Assembly (NCBI RefSeq): GCF_016892605.1
Contig: NZ_JAFEMV010000008.1
Span: 1 to 64,000 of the forward strand
Source of the DNA: Desemzia sp. RIT 804
GTDB taxonomy: Bacteria > Bacillota > Bacilli > Lactobacillales > Carnobacteriaceae
Length of the DNA stretch: 64,000 nt
Direction of reading: 5' to 3'
The position numbers and the translations under genes were made by a program. Under the pieces are notes generated by a model that worked only from the letters and a program-made list of their open reading frames with translations, ran no database searches and had not been told where the DNA came from. Positions 61,880 to 64,000 of the stretch are shown piece by piece. The number at the start of each line of letters is the position of its first letter. Position 1 is the first letter of the stretch.

Positions 61880-62431
61880 CTAGTTTGAAAAGTACTCTTC
61901 TTTTAAAATACTGTAGCATTTGTCAGTGACCGTTTCGCCTTTTACAAATCGATTACTTCGGAATGTGCCTTCATAGGTCATACCTAGTTTTTCCATTACT
62001 CTGCCTGAAGCTGGATTTCGTTCATCATGGAAAGCAAAAATTCGTTGTAGCTGTAACTCTTTGAATCCCAACTGCAGCATCAATTTGCCAGCTTCTGTAG
62101 TATATCCCTTGCCCCAATAAGCTTTATTCAAGGTATAGCCTATTTCTGCTTTTTTATCTTCTGCATCTACGCGCAAATCAATAGTACCGATCAATTTATG
62201 TTTTTCCTTCAGTACAATAGCATATTTGCCCAAAGGACTCATTATAAAGTATTTGGCAATATTTTCTTTTGTGTCTTCTAAACTCTTATGTGTTTCAAAG
62301 ACGTATTTAGTTGTTTCTTCATCAGATGCGTACTCATACATATCTTCTGCATCGCTCAATTGAATCGGTCTCAACTGTATTCGGCTTCCTTCGATTTGAT
62401 TATGTAACGCAAAAACGTATTCTTTACTCAT
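61880..62431 (-). CDS. GNAT acetyltransferase (RimJ/RimL-like)
   Basis: A 183-residue N-acetyltransferase. IQLRPIQLSDAEDMYEYASDEET is the usual start; LRVDAEDKKAEIGYTLNKAYWGKGYTTEA contains the acetyl-CoA loop, and HDERNPASGRVMEKLGMTYEG is the C-terminal signature. The acceptor is unknown (ribosomal protein, antibiotic or small amine are possible). A GTG at 62443 lies inside the AAGGTGG ribosome site, so I start at 62431. It is 25 bp downstream of a Nudix gene. Confidence 0.88.
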   Translation of the reverse strand: MSKEYVFALHNQIEGSRIQLRPIQLSDAEDMYEYASDEETTKYVFETHKSLEDTKENIAKYFIMSPLGKYAIVLKEKHKLIGTIDLRVDAEDKKAEIGYTLNKAYWGKGYTTEAGKLMLQLGFKELQLQRIFAFHDERNPASGRVMEKLGMTYEGTFRSNRFVKGETVTDKCYSILKEEYFSN

Positions 62432-62456
62432 CACACCAACCACCTTCTAAAATAAT

Positions 62457-62915
62457 TTAAATCACTTGATTGCGCAAGACATTCGCTGCACTATCGTAAT
62501 AATAAAAGTGTTCTTGTTTTGCTGGATCTTTGAAAACTTCCAATGTAACTGCAAATCCTGGAGAGCAGTTTTCTTCAGTCAGCTCATCCAGCTCCATCCA
62601 TTTCAGAGTACCTTCTTCGGTTTCCTCCAACAACTCTCCTTGATAATCAGCCGTTTGGTATAAAAAGACGACATAGCGAAAATCATTTTCCTCTTCATAC
62701 CAATCTTTTATACCGCACAGTTTCAAATTAGATACTTGAAGACCAGTTTCTTCTTTAACTTCTCTGACAACAGAATCTAAGATAGACTCTTTCGGTTCTA
62801 ATTTGCCGCCTGGAAAGGTTAATCCCTGCCAGCTCTTCTTCCGTTGCTGCACTAAAACTAAGTCGGTCTCGCTATCTGTGATCATACACATATTGGTCAA
62901 CATCACTTTACTCAC
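62457..62915 (-). CDS. Nudix hydrolase (MutT/8-oxo-dGTP diphosphatase-like)
   Basis: A 152-residue Nudix protein with a perfect box at residues 37-59 (G-x5-E-x7-REVKEETGL). The WQGLTFPGGKLEP entry is like MutT/MutX proteins that sanitise oxidised nucleotides. It is flanked on the same strand by the membrane protein gene (15 bp) and the GNAT gene, forming a likely three-gene operon. Confidence 0.88.
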   Translation of the reverse strand: MSKVMLTNMCMITDSETDLVLVQQRKKSWQGLTFPGGKLEPKESILDSVVREVKEETGLQVSNLKLCGIKDWYEEENDFRYVVFLYQTADYQGELLEETEEGTLKWMELDELTEENCSPGFAVTLEVFKDPAKQEHFYYYDSAANVLRNQVI

Positions 62916-62930
62916 TTTTTTTCGCCACCT

Positions 62931-63602
62931 TTAAAAAGACCAAGTTCGGATAAAATGCTCTTCGGCAGTATCCACAAAGTCGTCATTTTCTACATCGATC
63001 AACTCATCGTCATCTTCTTGACTCACTACAATATGATCGTACATGATATAAGGTGGATTCCGAAAACCGATCTCAAAAAATGACTCGTCGATCAAATGAA
63101 ATGTGCTTCCTACCATCTCAGTTTCTTCAGCTCCCGCATCAAAAATCACATTCGTACGCTGTTTGAACAGTTCATCTCCTTGCTCAAAATAGAAAAAATT
63201 CGCATCTTTTCCGACATAAGTGATGGGTTCTGTGACCGTTTCTTCTCGATACATCTCTAAAGCACGGACACTATCCGGGTCATGCAATTTGCCAAAATAT
63301 TGCATATCATTTTCAGAACGGTACGTATAATCGCCGAACGTCTTTTGTCTGTCGCGCACTAGCGGTGTAACGTGGTCATTCACTTCTAAAAATTCATTGT
63401 ATCTCATATGACCTGCGACTAACCAGACACTCAGTCCTAAAATGAGGACCCCGCCTCCTGCTGCAATTTTTTTCTTGTGTTGGCTTTTTGAGTAGCCCAA
63501 AATCATGCCGGTCAACATCAGCAACACTAGAATAACAACTGCCACTGCAACCATCGTAGTATTGTAAAAATTTTCTGCCGCTAACCAAAACTCAACTGTC
63601 AC
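62931..63602 (-). CDS. Membrane-anchored protein of unknown function
   Basis: A 223-residue protein with two N-terminal hydrophobic segments (MVAVAVVILVLLMLTGMILGY and AAGGGVLILGLSVWLVAG) and a roughly 150-residue domain, probably extracellular, that is acidic near its end (QEDDDELIDVENDDFVD). It starts with GTG, with GGAG 9 nt before. No family recognised. Confidence 0.7.
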   Translation of the reverse strand: MTVEFWLAAENFYNTTMVAVAVVILVLLMLTGMILGYSKSQHKKKIAAGGGVLILGLSVWLVAGHMRYNEFLEVNDHVTPLVRDRQKTFGDYTYRSENDMQYFGKLHDPDSVRALEMYREETVTEPITYVGKDANFFYFEQGDELFKQRTNVIFDAGAEETEMVGSTFHLIDESFFEIGFRNPPYIMYDHIVVSQEDDDELIDVENDDFVDTAEEHFIRTWSF

Positions 63603-63961
63603 TCATTCTCACTCCTTTATTGTCTGTTTCTTTCTATTTTACCACATAATAAGCACCTTCTCAGTCAAGTTATTGGTATATATGTCTTTCAGATGCTATT
63701 TTTTTCGTGAGAAAAATTGCGAGAACCAACTACTCATGTTTGCCAACTTGATTCAGTCGTTTAGTTACGTCGTTATTTTCATTTGGATATAAGTGAAAAT
63801 ATATTCCGAATGTCATTTCAATACTTCCAAGACCTAGTCATTAGAGTGTAAATCACTTTAACATTCCCAGATTTTAACTCACGATTCTTCCACAGTGAAG
63901 GCACACTTTCTCCAAATCGTAAACCTGAATAAGAAAGAAAATGAATCTTAAAAAATATATA
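63603..63961. other. Gap at the right edge
   Basis: I see no gene or clear structure. It contains the upstream region of the membrane-protein gene. Confidence 0.4.
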
Positions 63962-64000
63962 CAAAAAAAGCCGAATACTTTTATTAGTATAACGGCTTTT
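63962..64000 (-). terminator. Terminator of a minus-strand gene beyond the window
   Basis: AAAAGCCG-TATACT with AGTAT-CGGCTTTTTTT on minus; the gene it ends lies past base 64000. Confidence 0.7.

Overview
The window comes from a low-GC Gram-positive chromosome, most likely a non-sporulating member of the Lactobacillales close to Carnobacteriaceae/Enterococcaceae. The evidence is gene order and gene content. The minus-strand block ffs-dnaX-ebfC-recR-yaaL-yaaO-tmk-darA-holB-yabA-trmN6-yazA-rsmI follows the Bacillus subtilis replication/repair order, but yaaR, ricT and sporulation genes such as bofA are missing. The order rpoE-fba-murZ is also Bacillus-like. Fermentative and auxotrophic traits fit a lactic acid bacterium: AdhE with a Rex site, ECF FolT under a THF riboswitch, Met T-boxes, short ProB without PUA, and B12-dependent NrdJ.

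Layout. 1-9.4 kb: murZ, fba, rpoE and ywiB on minus; lipL, a ywfO-type HD protein, two Cof phosphatases and an Ohr-type protein on plus; a Nudix gene on minus. 9.4-14.3 kb: a four-gene ABC exporter/lipoprotein operon, then folT with its riboswitch. 14.6-19.8 kb: a methionine-uptake operon (metNIQ plus an M20 amidohydrolase) behind two T-boxes in series. 20-27 kb: nrdJ with two NrdR boxes, mgsA, a DJ-1/PfpI protein, a FUSC protein, an acyl-CoA dehydrogenase and three small-RNA candidates. 27-40 kb: a DUF4349 lipoprotein, proB-proA-DAO, and a six-gene organophosphate-type unit (ugpC-A-E-B, a metallo-beta-lactamase protein, a 5'-nucleotidase). 40-57 kb: mscL, adhE, the replication block, SRP RNA and a CoA-disulfide reductase/rhodanese fusion. 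57-64 kb: an amino-acid ABC permease and binding protein, another ABC exporter, GNAT, Nudix and an unknown membrane protein.

The least expected content is outside the genes. (1) About eight copies of a ~125-bp hairpin unit lie at four loci. The arms differ between copies but stay complementary within each copy, and every copy reads in the direction of the operon it adjoins. (2) Two related small-RNA genes flank the acyl-CoA dehydrogenase. Each presents an identical CCTCCAA loop, complementary to Shine-Dalgarno sequences, on a stem whose sequence has changed in a compensatory way. (3) A third small-RNA candidate resembles RsaE/RoxS in layout, with several TCCC motifs including one in the terminator loop. 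(4) A second repeat family (~105 bp, three full copies and one broken) folds as a three-way junction with an invariant GTGTTTAAG loop.

All calls come from reading the sequence and translations; no database search or folding program was run. Several start codons were moved from the longest open frame to sites with a Shine-Dalgarno sequence, and these are noted in each entry.
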